Below, piece by piece: positions 17,982-25,733 of a DNA stretch of 64,000 nucleotides (positions within the stretch are counted from its first letter, which is position 1; each line of letters starts with the position of its first letter). The DNA is from Alphaproteobacteria bacterium. Lineage in GTDB: Bacteria > Pseudomonadota > Alphaproteobacteria > Rhizobiales > Aestuariivirgaceae. Under the pieces are notes generated by a model. The model saw only the letters and a list, made by a program, of their open reading frames with translations. It was not told the origin of the DNA and made no database searches. The translations under genes were made by a program, and so were the position numbers. Where the stretch lies: positions 1 through 64,000 of the forward strand of contig JAGRLX010000127.1 of NCBI GenBank assembly GCA_020441605.1. Reading direction: 5' to 3'.

Positions 17982-18506
17982 ATGTGGATAAATATCGCCA
18001 TTCTCTCGCTGGTCACGGTCCAGCGGATCATCGAATTCTACATCGCCGCGCGAAATACGCGAAAAATGACCGAGCGGGGCGGCTTCGCCGTCGGCATCAA
18101 CCTCCAACCGCTGATGATTGCGCTCCAGGCCCTATGGCTGGCCGGGCTCTGGTACTGGGCCTTCCGTCTCGAGGTCAGCTGGCCCTGGCTCTTTGCCTAT
18201 CTGGTGCTGGAAGCGGCAAGGGGCTGGATCGTGGCGGCACTCGGCAGCCGCTGGACGGCACGCATCATCGTCGTGCCCGGCGAGGGCTTCGAGGACATTA
18301 GACCTTTCAACACATTCCGCGAGCCGAATTACCTCATCATCGGCCTGGAGATGTTCATATTGCCGATGGTTTTCGGCCTGTGGTGGTATGGCGCGATATT
18401 CGCTGCGCTCTACGCCGCCCTGGTCTACTGGCGCGTGATGTCGGAAAACGAGGCGCTCAAGCCCTTGCGGGAACCACCTCAGCCACCGGACGAACCCTTG
18501 GCGTAA
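17982..18506 (+). CDS. Isoprenylcysteine carboxyl methyltransferase (ICMT) family protein
   Basis: This 174-residue integral membrane protein has four to five helices and the ICMT-like C-terminal block FNTFREPNYLIIGLEMF. In bacterial ICMT-like proteins this is normally RHPNY, with His and Pro contacting the SAM cofactor; here the His is replaced by Glu, while Pro-Asn-Tyr and the downstream Glu remain. The protein may therefore be a divergent or altered methyltransferase. The earlier block NTRKMTERGGFAVG is also family-like. It is transcribed divergently from the TSUP gene and overlaps the convergent copper chaperone gene by 28 bp. No polyketide synthase, a common neighbour elsewhere, is present. 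Confidence 0.78.
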   Translation: MWINIAILSLVTVQRIIEFYIAARNTRKMTERGGFAVGINLQPLMIALQALWLAGLWYWAFRLEVSWPWLFAYLVLEAARGWIVAALGSRWTARIIVVPGEGFEDIRPFNTFREPNYLIIGLEMFILPMVFGLWWYGAIFAALYAALVYWRVMSENEALKPLREPPQPPDEPLA

Positions 18507-18970
18507 TCATTCCCGCCGGCCAGGGATGGCCCGACCGGGACCCGGACGAGAACATCGCCCGCCCTTTCGAAAGTCAACGTCAGATCGATGATCTCGCCTT
18601 CCAGAAGCGGAGCTTTCAGGCCCATCAGCATGACATGCAATCCACCGGGGACCATTTCGATGGTGCCGCCAGGTGGCAATTCGACAATACCAGCCTCTTC
18701 CATCCGCATGATGTCGCCATCCATGCGCGTGCCATGCAAGGCCGCCGATGCGGCAACCAGCGTCGACACCGAGAGAAGCCTGTCCGCAGCTGCTCCCTGG
18801 TTGACGATCGTCAGGTAGGCGACGCCCGATTTCGCCAGCGACGAGATCGAGGCGCGGGCCACGGCCGACGACACCAAGACATCGCTGGCCTTCACCGAAG
18901 GGGCCGAGGCAAGGACAGCTCCGAGGGTCAGAGACAGGGCCGCCAGCAGTTCAATCGCGAATCTTGACAT
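18479..18970 (-). CDS. Periplasmic copper chaperone PCu(A)C
   Basis: This 163-residue protein starts at MSRFAIELLAALSLTLG, a signal peptide cleaved near residue 28. The open frame extends far upstream but lacks a plausible protein there. The copper-binding arrangement H(M)x10Mx21HxM is recognisable: a His in LHGTRMDG, Met in DIMRM, and HVM in GGLHVMLMGLK. It delivers Cu(I) to the CuA site of cytochrome c oxidase in the periplasm, often with Sco. No Sco or oxidase gene is adjacent. It overlaps the ICMT-like gene by 28 bp tail to tail. About 220 bp upstream separate it from the M20 hydrolase, and I see nothing coding there. Confidence 0.88.
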   Translation of the reverse strand: MSRFAIELLAALSLTLGAVLASAPSVKASDVLVSSAVARASISSLAKSGVAYLTIVNQGAAADRLLSVSTLVAASAALHGTRMDGDIMRMEEAGIVELPPGGTIEMVPGGLHVMLMGLKAPLLEGEIIDLTLTFERAGDVLVRVPVGPSLAGGNDYAKGSSGG

Positions 18971-19194
18971 CGGACCAGACTGGCACGCGATCTTGGCCGT
19001 CCTGTGTCGGTCTGGCGGCGGGACCGAGTCGTGCCACAGGGTCCTCCCGACCCCAGATCGGCCGGTGGGTGAGAATGCAGCGGCATGGCGCGGGAGCCAC
19101 CGGCAACACGGCTGATACCCGGAAACCCCTTCCAAGGCTTTGCAACTCCGACATCCCTTTTCGCAAGAGGCCGTCGGCTTGCGAGCCCGCCAGT

Positions 19195-20790
19195 CTACCG
19201 TTCCATGGCCCGATCCACAACGGTCGCCGGAATCCACCAACTCCGCCCGCGCGGCGTTTCGACATATTCCGGCCAGGGAAAATCGACAGGCGGAGCGTAG
19301 TCGCACCAGGGGTCCGCATCTGCCGACGCGGCACGGCGATCGGCGAATTCCTGTTTGGCCCTCGCCAGCGCGGCAGGATCGGTCATGAGATCCAGCATGG
19401 TGCCTGCAATGGTCCGGGCTGCCGTCTCGACGGTGGGATCGATACAGGCCGGGATACCGCCCAAGGCGTTGAGAGCCCATTCGGGATAGGCGAAACCCGG
19501 CGGTGCCTTGAGGACGGCCCGACCGACGTAGAACCGGGCCGTCGGCGCAAACCATGTCATGTCGGTGTAGTCATCCGATGTGTAGTGGGTCTGCCAGGCC
19601 GGAATCTGGGTGCGCACCCGCCGTTCGGCCTCCTGCGGCGGAATGAGCTTACCAAGCTCATCGGCAAATGGCTCGGCCATGGGCTGCAGTCCCAGTTCGG
19701 CCTGTAAAGCCTGGGCCTTGGCCACGGCTTCGGCGCCATAGCGGGGCGCCCCGGCAAGTTCAAGATTGCGATAGGTAATCTCGGCCATGGCGTGGTTGGC
19801 CAGCCCCGGCTTGGACTTGGACACCCAGTGACGCCTGACGCTGCAGTGGCTCGCGGCGGCAGCCGCTTCTGCGGTCCGGTCGAGAACGGCGAGGATATTG
19901 TCCAGCATCACCACATCCGGCGCACGCGCCGCATACATGATCATGGCCATCTGGGCCGCGAGATTGTCGGCGGTCGCCTGACCGCTCGCGAGAATCGTCT
20001 CGTTGAGGGTCCAGGTGCCGCTGTGGGGTAGCATGTGGTCACGCATCATCTTCGAGAGGGAGTACATGGCGACCACGGCATCGTTGGCGCCGGGCGCGCG
20101 AGCGAGAGTGTGGGCGGCCGGAATCGGATTGCCGGTTACAGCCGGAGATGCATGTTTGAGCCAGGTTTCCGGGGCTTCGCAGAGAAACTCGTAGACCACC
20201 CCGTAATAGGGGCCGCAATGGGTGTCCCACCGTGCCGTATTGCAATAGGGCAGCATGTAGAAAGGATGAAACGATATGATGGCATCAAGCCCATCATAAT
20301 AGCCCCTCGCCGCGTGGATCGGTTTGGACCCGCGGACCTTTTCCGCCGGTTCACCCATGAACCGAATGGTGCCCTTTATGCCATGGCGGTCCATGGCGGC
20401 CTTGGCCGCGAGGGCACCGACCAGGGAGCCCATGCCGAGCGCCGAATGTGGGTCCGTATGGCCACCCGCGAAGCGCGACAACCCCTTGCGGGGCGCCCGG
20501 TAAGTATCCGCAATCTGGCAATTGCCAGGCACCGCATCGTACTCGGCATAGGCCATCACGACCGGACCTTCACCGTTGGACCAGGTGGCGGAGAAGGCCG
20601 TCGGCATTCCGCCGGAACCACGTTCGACGGTGAAGCCTTCTGTCGTCAGTCTCTCGACATACCAGGCACTGGAGCGGTACTCGCGCCAGGCGGTTTCGGC
20701 CAGGTCCCAGATATGGGCGTTCCATGCCGACCATTCGGGCTGCATGCGCCCGATCCAGTCAAAGGCTGTCGTCTTGGCATTGGCTGTCAT
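19195..20790 (-). CDS. M20D amidohydrolase (AbgB-like)
   Basis: This 531-residue peptidase-like amidohydrolase is larger than ordinary M20D enzymes and resembles aminobenzoyl-glutamate hydrolase subunit B and related long forms. Metal-binding elements are recognisable in GHTDPHSALGMGS, the Glu of FMGEPAEKV, and a final THYTSDDYTDMTW block. It would cleave an amide such as an N-acyl or p-aminobenzoyl amino acid in the cytoplasm. Its start overlaps the end of the MocR regulator gene by 32 bp on the same strand, so both are probably cotranscribed. No AbgT transporter or AbgA subunit is nearby. Confidence 0.86.
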   Translation of the reverse strand: MTANAKTTAFDWIGRMQPEWSAWNAHIWDLAETAWREYRSSAWYVERLTTEGFTVERGSGGMPTAFSATWSNGEGPVVMAYAEYDAVPGNCQIADTYRAPRKGLSRFAGGHTDPHSALGMGSLVGALAAKAAMDRHGIKGTIRFMGEPAEKVRGSKPIHAARGYYDGLDAIISFHPFYMLPYCNTARWDTHCGPYYGVVYEFLCEAPETWLKHASPAVTGNPIPAAHTLARAPGANDAVVAMYSLSKMMRDHMLPHSGTWTLNETILASGQATADNLAAQMAMIMYAARAPDVVMLDNILAVLDRTAEAAAAASHCSVRRHWVSKSKPGLANHAMAEITYRNLELAGAPRYGAEAVAKAQALQAELGLQPMAEPFADELGKLIPPQEAERRVRTQIPAWQTHYTSDDYTDMTWFAPTARFYVGRAVLKAPPGFAYPEWALNALGGIPACIDPTVETAARTIAGTMLDLMTDPAALARAKQEFADRRAASADADPWCDYAPPVDFPWPEYVETPRGRSWWIPATVVDRAMER

Positions 20791-22216
20791 TCATGACCTC
20801 GATCAGTTTGCGGGCGGCATATTTCAGGTCTTCCGGGCTGAAACCTGCGAAGCTCAGCAGCAGGCCCTGGCTCTTTCTGCGTCCGGCATAGTGGCTGGAC
20901 AGAGACTGCGTTTCGATTCCATGGGCAGCGAGATGGGAGACCCAGTGCTCGTCGTTTTCGGCGGCGGACAATCGTAGAAGCAGCATGAGCCCGGCCGGTG
21001 ACGCATCGAGCGTGAACAACTTCCCGTCTGACGGTTCGAGGGCGGCAATCAGCGTTTGGCGTCGCGCTGCGTAGATCCGGCGCATACGGCGGATGTGAAT
21101 GGCGAAGCTGCCTGAGGCCATGAACTCGGCCAGCGCCGGCTGTGCGACAAGCGAGGGTGGCGCACCGTGGTTGAAGCGCTCTTCGCGGAAGCGATGGAGC
21201 AGCCGCTTGGGCACGACAATGTAGCCCAGACGCACAATGGGCGAGAACACCTTCGAAAAACTGCCGGAATAGATGACGCTGGCTCGCTGATCCAGGCTCA
21301 TCAGGGCAGGCAGCGGGCGGCCGACATAACGATACTCGCTGTCGTAATCGTCCTCAATGATCATGGCGCCAACCTCGGCTGCCCAGTCGAGCAGTTCCAG
21401 GCGGCGGGCAAGCGGCATGGTCACACCGGTTGGATACTGCCGCGTCGGCGTGACGAATGCCGCCTTCGCATCAGCGGCCCGTTCGCGGCCCCGGGCAACG
21501 ACCAGACCCTCCGCGTCGACCGGAACCGGTGTCACCGCCACACCGCCGAGGCTGAAGACCCGCCGGGCCGTGGGGTAACCGGGTTCCTCGATCCATACCC
21601 GGTCGCCTTGCGAGAAGATTGCCCGGCCAATGAGATCGAAAGCGTCGAGTCCTCCGGCCGTCACGACCACCTGCTCCGGTTCGCAGGAGATGCCCCGCCA
21701 CTCATAGAGATGCCGGGCAATGGCGGCGCGCAGCGGCATCCATCCGAAGGGGTCGTTGTGTTCCAATAGCGTGATGGGCGGATTGCGCCAGAAACGCCCT
21801 AGCAGCCGTCCCCAGTTGTCATGCGGGAAGTTCTCCCAGTCCACCAATCCCGAACGGAATGGCCGCGCCGGTTCGCGCCGCGCCTGGTCAGGCTGTAGCC
21901 TCGGCTTGCCGTGCCGTGCCGTGGTGGCCGTCAGCAGAGTCTCTGGCAATTCTGCGGCTACACGCGTTCCGGATCCGGAGCGCGTCTCCAGATAGCCTTC
22001 GCCCAACAGTTGCTCGTAAGCTTCGACAACCGTGGCCCGCGCGACATCAAGTTCCTCGGCGAGGGCCCGTGTCGACGGAAGCTTGGCCTGCGGCTTTAAC
22101 CGCCCACTCAGCACGAGGGCGCGAATCTGCCTCGCGATCTGGGATTGGAGGGGCTCGCGATCGGCCCTGTCTATGCCGATTTCGCTGGCCGACGTTCCCA
22201 AAAGTGGTCTGCTCAT
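20759..22216 (-). CDS. MocR-family regulator (GntR HTH plus aminotransferase-like domain)
   Basis: This 485-residue protein has an N-terminal GntR winged HTH (residues 22-86, LQSQIARQIRALVLSGRL then ALAEELDVARATVVEAYEQL) and a fold-I aminotransferase domain from about residue 110. The PLP Schiff-base lysine is in YSGSFSKVFSPIVRLGY, and IIEDDYDSEYRY holds the conserved Asp/Tyr that bind PLP. MocR proteins sense PLP or PLP adducts. It is divergent from a PNPOx-fold gene across 70 bp that contain a perfect inverted repeat, a classical MocR arrangement. It overlaps the downstream M20 gene by 32 bp, which suggests joint expression. Confidence 0.92.
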   Translation of the reverse strand: MSRPLLGTSASEIGIDRADREPLQSQIARQIRALVLSGRLKPQAKLPSTRALAEELDVARATVVEAYEQLLGEGYLETRSGSGTRVAAELPETLLTATTARHGKPRLQPDQARREPARPFRSGLVDWENFPHDNWGRLLGRFWRNPPITLLEHNDPFGWMPLRAAIARHLYEWRGISCEPEQVVVTAGGLDAFDLIGRAIFSQGDRVWIEEPGYPTARRVFSLGGVAVTPVPVDAEGLVVARGRERAADAKAAFVTPTRQYPTGVTMPLARRLELLDWAAEVGAMIIEDDYDSEYRYVGRPLPALMSLDQRASVIYSGSFSKVFSPIVRLGYIVVPKRLLHRFREERFNHGAPPSLVAQPALAEFMASGSFAIHIRRMRRIYAARRQTLIAALEPSDGKLFTLDASPAGLMLLLRLSAAENDEHWVSHLAAHGIETQSLSSHYAGRRKSQGLLLSFAGFSPEDLKYAARKLIEVMNDSQCQDDSL

Positions 22217-22226
22217 TGTCGCTCAA

Positions 22227-22252
22227 TATGGTCCTTCCAATCAGACCATATC
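22227..22252. promoter_or_regulatory. Candidate MocR operator (inverted repeat)
   Basis: ATATGGTC (22227-22234) and GACCATAT (22245-22252) form a perfect 8-bp inverted repeat separated by 10 bp. It sits in the middle of the 70-bp divergent promoter between the MocR regulator and the PNPOx-like gene. The 18-bp centre-to-centre spacing suits a dimeric regulator. Confidence 0.6.
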
Positions 22253-22286
22253 GCGGCCATTGAAAGCTGGCAATCGGGAGATCGAC

Positions 22287-22937
22287 ATGAATCAGGCACC
22301 AAGCGCGCGGACCCGTATCAAGCGCCTCAACAAGCGGGCCAAGTATGATGCGGAAACGGTGCATGCCATACTGGATGCGATGCCGATCTGTTCAGTGGGC
22401 TATGTCTTCGATGGCTCGCCTTATGTCACGCCGACCCTGCAGTGGCGCGAGGGTGATCATATCTATTGGCACGGCTCATCGGCGAGCCGCATGCTCGAGG
22501 CGTGTGAAGATGCGGAAGTCTGCGTGACCGTCAGCATCATCGATGGCTTCGTGATGGCAAGGTCGGCGTTCAATCATTCCTGCAATTATCGGTCGGTCAT
22601 GGTTTTCGGCCGGGCTCGCAAGGTCTCCGATCCAGCGGAAAAAGAACAGCGGCTACGCCATTTCACCAACCGACTTTGGCCCGGCCGGTGGGATACGCTG
22701 CGCCCGGCCACACCCCAGGAACTGAAGGCAACCAGCGTCCTGTCGTTGCAGCTGAACGAGACTTCGGCGAAGGTACGAACCGGCCCGCCCGGCGATGACG
22801 AAGAAGATTACGCGCTGCCGCTCTGGGCCGGGGTCATCCCGGTCAGCATGCAGGTTCATCCGCCCGTCGATGATCCGCGGCTAATTGCCGGCCTTGCAGC
22901 GCCCGGCCATGTGCGGAATTTCAAGATCGGGGAATGA
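22287..22937 (+). CDS. PNPOx-like flavin-binding split-barrel protein
   Basis: This 216-residue protein starts at MNQAPSARTRIKRLNKRAKYD with a CGGGAG ribosome site; the longer open frame upstream crosses the operator. The split barrel begins at MPICSVGYVFDGSPYVTP and contains the FMN-binding HGSSASRMLEA segment. It resembles pyridoxamine 5'-phosphate oxidase-related and nitroimidazole-resistance-like proteins rather than PdxH itself. It is the divergent target of the MocR regulator. The cofactor may be FMN, F420-like or haem; the reaction is unknown, perhaps linked to B6 vitamer balance. Confidence 0.85.
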   Translation: MNQAPSARTRIKRLNKRAKYDAETVHAILDAMPICSVGYVFDGSPYVTPTLQWREGDHIYWHGSSASRMLEACEDAEVCVTVSIIDGFVMARSAFNHSCNYRSVMVFGRARKVSDPAEKEQRLRHFTNRLWPGRWDTLRPATPQELKATSVLSLQLNETSAKVRTGPPGDDEEDYALPLWAGVIPVSMQVHPPVDDPRLIAGLAAPGHVRNFKIGE

Positions 22938-23051
22938 TGGCGATGCCCTGAAACGTTCAAGCGCAAGTCATCCCCCGGCGTCAGGTTGACCGTTACGTTT
23001 CTTGCGGTAAAGTTGTCGGCTTCGGGGCAAGCGCAACCGAACGGGGGTAAA

Positions 23052-23552
23052 ATGACGGATTATGTCTCGATCGGGTCGAATGGCCCAGGAAATGCATTAC
23101 TTGAATCGGCTCGCCAGCTGCTGGAGCGCCTGTCTCGCCCGGCGCGGGATGTGAGATTCCTTCGCACCGAGGAGCGCCGCCTCGCCATCACCGTGCTACT
23201 TGCGGCTCTGGTGCCCGCCGATCGCAAAATCCGCGACGTTGAAATCGATCGCCTCATCAAGATTTCCGTCGAACAATATAAGGTTCCCACGCCGGCTGTA
23301 AACATCATCTGCAACATTGCGCAGGCCAAGTCCTTTGCCTCGGCAGAACTGGAAAGTTATGCCGCCCTCGTACCCGAAATCCTGAACATTGAGGACCGGT
23401 GCATTCTGATCGGGATGCTCTGGGAAATCGCCCTCTGCGACAAGGAGCTTCATATCCTCGAAGAGGAGGCGATTCATGTGATTGCCAAGAAGATGGGCGT
23501 CCCGCACAAGAAGACCCTCGAACAGCACGCCCGAGCCGCAAGCCGCACCTGA
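23052..23552 (+). CDS. TerB-like (COG4103) protein
   Basis: This 166-residue all-helical protein starts at MTDYVSIGSNG behind GGGGGTAAAA; the frame is open to a TTG 22 codons earlier, but that stretch is not conserved-looking. The TerB-like core holds the acidic pairs LLAALVPADRKIRDVEIDRL and MLWEIALCDKELHILEEEA, where the tandem D/E residues bind metal in tellurite-resistance TerB. Stand-alone members are common in alphaproteobacteria and have no firm role. It is in the same direction as the PNPOx gene, 114 bp downstream, and converges on the ion-channel gene with a 3-bp gap. It is cytoplasmic, with no signal peptide. Confidence 0.78.
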   Translation: MTDYVSIGSNGPGNALLESARQLLERLSRPARDVRFLRTEERRLAITVLLAALVPADRKIRDVEIDRLIKISVEQYKVPTPAVNIICNIAQAKSFASAELESYAALVPEILNIEDRCILIGMLWEIALCDKELHILEEEAIHVIAKKMGVPHKKTLEQHARAASRT

Positions 23553-23555
23553 TGT

Positions 23556-23966
23556 TCAGGCCGTACGCCGCACCAGTTCGACCATGTAGGCGGTGGACCA
23601 TCCAAAACAGAGAAAGCCATTGGCAGCCGTCAGACCGGACAGCAATCGCCAATTTGGTTCGAGAATAATGTCGCCATAGCCCACGGTAGTATAGCTCGCG
23701 ACAGCGAAATAGAGCGCCGGCTCCAGCGCCGCGAAGGCCCCGGCCACAATGAACACGATTGCCCAGATCCAGACGCTGATCGTGTGTACCAGCAGAATAT
23801 AAAGCACGGCCGAAATGATCACGCCTGTATTGGCGAAGCGATGCAGCCAGCGCCGCTCGAAACGAATGAGATCCTCAATGCGGTTCGACAAGAAGCTGAA
23901 CATTTCGGCTTGAATCGCCACAATGACAGCGATGACGAGCGAGCCGACCACAAGTTGGAGGATCAC
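23556..23966 (-). CDS. Two-TM potassium channel-like protein
   Basis: This 136-residue membrane protein starts at a GTG (VILQLVVGSL) with GGAGG nine bases upstream; the open frame beyond that is shadow. It has an N-terminal helix, a second helix (VIISAVLYILLVHTISVWIW), a pore loop with the potassium selectivity filter TTVGYGD, and a last helix (GLTAANGFLCFGWSTAYMVEL). The layout matches small bacterial Kcs/ion-trans_2 proteins, with about three membrane segments. Its GTG overlaps the stop of the NTF2-like gene by four bases, so the two are coupled. Its expression with two M20 dipeptidases is probably polar operon structure rather than shared function. Confidence 0.85.
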   Translation of the reverse strand: MILQLVVGSLVIAVIVAIQAEMFSFLSNRIEDLIRFERRWLHRFANTGVIISAVLYILLVHTISVWIWAIVFIVAGAFAALEPALYFAVASYTTVGYGDIILEPNWRLLSGLTAANGFLCFGWSTAYMVELVRRTA

Positions 23967-24319
23967 AGGTCGCTTACCTCCACGCGCAAGATGCGGCCAG
24001 CATCGTCCAGCGTGATCTTCTCGGTGCCCCGCCTGACATAGGACTGTCCCGTCGACTTCGCTGTCGCCTGCAAATGCCATACGCAGCGGACAGCGTCCGG
24101 CGCGACTAGCTCGACAACGTCGTCTTGCGCGACCTGGTCGGGGTATTCGGCGAAATATCCACTCATCGCATTGATGATGCTCGCCCGTCCACGCAGCACG
24201 CCGACACTTGGCGAGTGGTACTCCGCTTCGGGCGAAAGCATGGTTTCTATCTCGCCAGGATCAAAGGCATTGAGTGCTGCGTGATAGCGGATGACAATCG
24301 CTACGGGGTCAACTGCCAT
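23963..24319 (-). CDS. NTF2-like / SnoaL-type small protein
   Basis: This 118-residue protein has the NTF2/SnoaL cone fold: an N-terminal helix (VAIVIRYHAALNAFDPGEIE), then MLSPEAEYHSPSVGVLRG, and a beta-sheet with CVWHLQATAKSTGQSYVRRG. Family members include ketosteroid isomerase and polyketide cyclases, but most small bacterial members are ligand-binding proteins of unknown role. It lies 4 bp downstream of an M20 dipeptidase and overlaps the ion-channel gene. No catalytic Asp/Tyr pair typical of ketosteroid isomerase is obvious. I do not assign a reaction. Confidence 0.75.
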   Translation of the reverse strand: MAVDPVAIVIRYHAALNAFDPGEIETMLSPEAEYHSPSVGVLRGRASIINAMSGYFAEYPDQVAQDDVVELVAPDAVRCVWHLQATAKSTGQSYVRRGTEKITLDDAGRILRVEVSDL

Positions 24320-24323
24320 GTCG

Positions 24324-25721
24324 TTAGCCTCCCAGTTCGCCGATGATCCTGATCCAGCTACGGATGCCCCGCTGGAAACTCGAGAGATTGTATTTCTCGT
24401 TGGGGCTGTGGATCGCGTCGTCGTTGAGGCCGAACCCCACGAGCACGCTGTCCATGCCGAGGATATCCTTAAAAGACCGGCAGATCGGGATCGAACCTCC
24501 CGACCCCATGAGCACGGTCTCGCGACCGAACTCGCGCTTGAGCGCCGCTGCGGACTTGGCGATCCAGGGGTTGTCTTCAGCGATCTCGGTCGCCGGGCTG
24601 CCGCCGCCCCGGCCGGAAAACTCGACTTTGCAGTCTGGCGGGATGCGCTCGCGCACGAATTTCTGAAATGCCTTCAGGATACTCGCCGGGTCCTGTTTGC
24701 CGACCAGGCGAAAGGTGAACTTGGCATGGGCCCTGGAAGGCAGCACCGTCTTGGTGCCCGCCCCCGTATAGCCGCCCCAGATGCCATTCACCTCGGCAGT
24801 GGGACGAGCCCAAAGCTGTTCCAGCACGCTCTTGCCCTTCTCGCCCGCCGGCACCGACAATCCCACCTCGCGGAGGAACTTCGCCTCGGAGAATTTCAGC
24901 GACTGCCATTGCTTTTTCGTACTGCGGGGCAAGGCTTCGACGCCGTCATAGAAGCCGGGGATCGTCACCTTTCCATTCTTGTCATGGATGGCCGCGATGA
25001 CCTTGCTGAGCACCCGGACGGGATTCATCGCCGGTCCACCATAGGTACCCGAATGGAGGTCGATCCGCGGGCCGGTAATGACGATCTCTTCATGAACCAG
25101 GCCGCGCAAGCGGGTCGTGATCGCCGGCGTCCGCGCGTCCCACATGTTGGTATCGCAGACGAAGGCGACGTCGCAGGCAAGTTCCCTGCGGTTGGCCTTT
25201 AGGAAGGGGATCAGCGAGGGCGACCCCGACTCCTCTTCGCCCTCGAGCAGAAAGGTGGCCTTGATCGGCAAGCTACCGCTCGCCTCTATCCAGGCCCGGG
25301 CCGCTTCCACAAAGGTCATGAACTGCCCCTTGTCGTCGGCAGAACCGCGGCCGTGTATGCGCTCGACGCCGTCTGCATCAGTCTTCAAAACCGGATCGAA
25401 AGGGGGCGTCTTCCACAACTCAAGGGGATCGGCGGGCTGAACGTCGTAATGCCCATAGAAAAGTATGTGGGGCGTAGCCTTGCCGGCGGTCTTCGGCGTG
25501 TAATGGGCGACAACCATGGGTCGTCCAGGCGTCCGCCGCACCGTGGCAGCGAAGCCGAGCGAGGACAGGTCCTGCACGATCGCGGCGGCGGCACGTTCGC
25601 AATCGGAGGCATGGACCGGATCGGTGGATATCGATGGAATGCGGATTAGGGCAAAGAGTCGCTCGAGACTATCGGCGGAGTTCTTTTCGGCTGCGGCGAG
25701 AACGGAATGCAGGTCGGTCAT
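24324..25721 (-). CDS. M20A dipeptidase (second of a tandem pair)
   Basis: This 465-residue metallopeptidase has the first zinc motif FYGHYDVQPADP, the second GRGSADDKGQF, the catalytic Glu and metal Glu in LLEGEEESGS, the Asp of FVCDTNMWD, and a C-terminal His in NDDAIHSPNEKY. It is related to carnosinase/PepV-type dipeptidases (M20 peptidases without signal peptide) acting in the cytoplasm. It is about half identical to the neighbouring gene upstream, 12 bp away. A single ancestral duplication is the likely origin. The promoter is upstream of the first copy, divergent from a DASS transporter gene. The substrate may be a dipeptide or N-acyl amino acid. Confidence 0.92.
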   Translation of the reverse strand: MTDLHSVLAAAEKNSADSLERLFALIRIPSISTDPVHASDCERAAAAIVQDLSSLGFAATVRRTPGRPMVVAHYTPKTAGKATPHILFYGHYDVQPADPLELWKTPPFDPVLKTDADGVERIHGRGSADDKGQFMTFVEAARAWIEASGSLPIKATFLLEGEEESGSPSLIPFLKANRRELACDVAFVCDTNMWDARTPAITTRLRGLVHEEIVITGPRIDLHSGTYGGPAMNPVRVLSKVIAAIHDKNGKVTIPGFYDGVEALPRSTKKQWQSLKFSEAKFLREVGLSVPAGEKGKSVLEQLWARPTAEVNGIWGGYTGAGTKTVLPSRAHAKFTFRLVGKQDPASILKAFQKFVRERIPPDCKVEFSGRGGGSPATEIAEDNPWIAKSAAALKREFGRETVLMGSGGSIPICRSFKDILGMDSVLVGFGLNDDAIHSPNEKYNLSSFQRGIRSWIRIIGELGG

Positions 25722-25733
25722 GCTCAGTGTCCC

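Noticed and set aside
18971..19555. Long open frame upstream of the copper chaperone, reading into the M20 gene
   Set aside because: It has no ribosome site and no plausible protein features, and it is antiparallel/out-of-frame shadow of the M20 gene.
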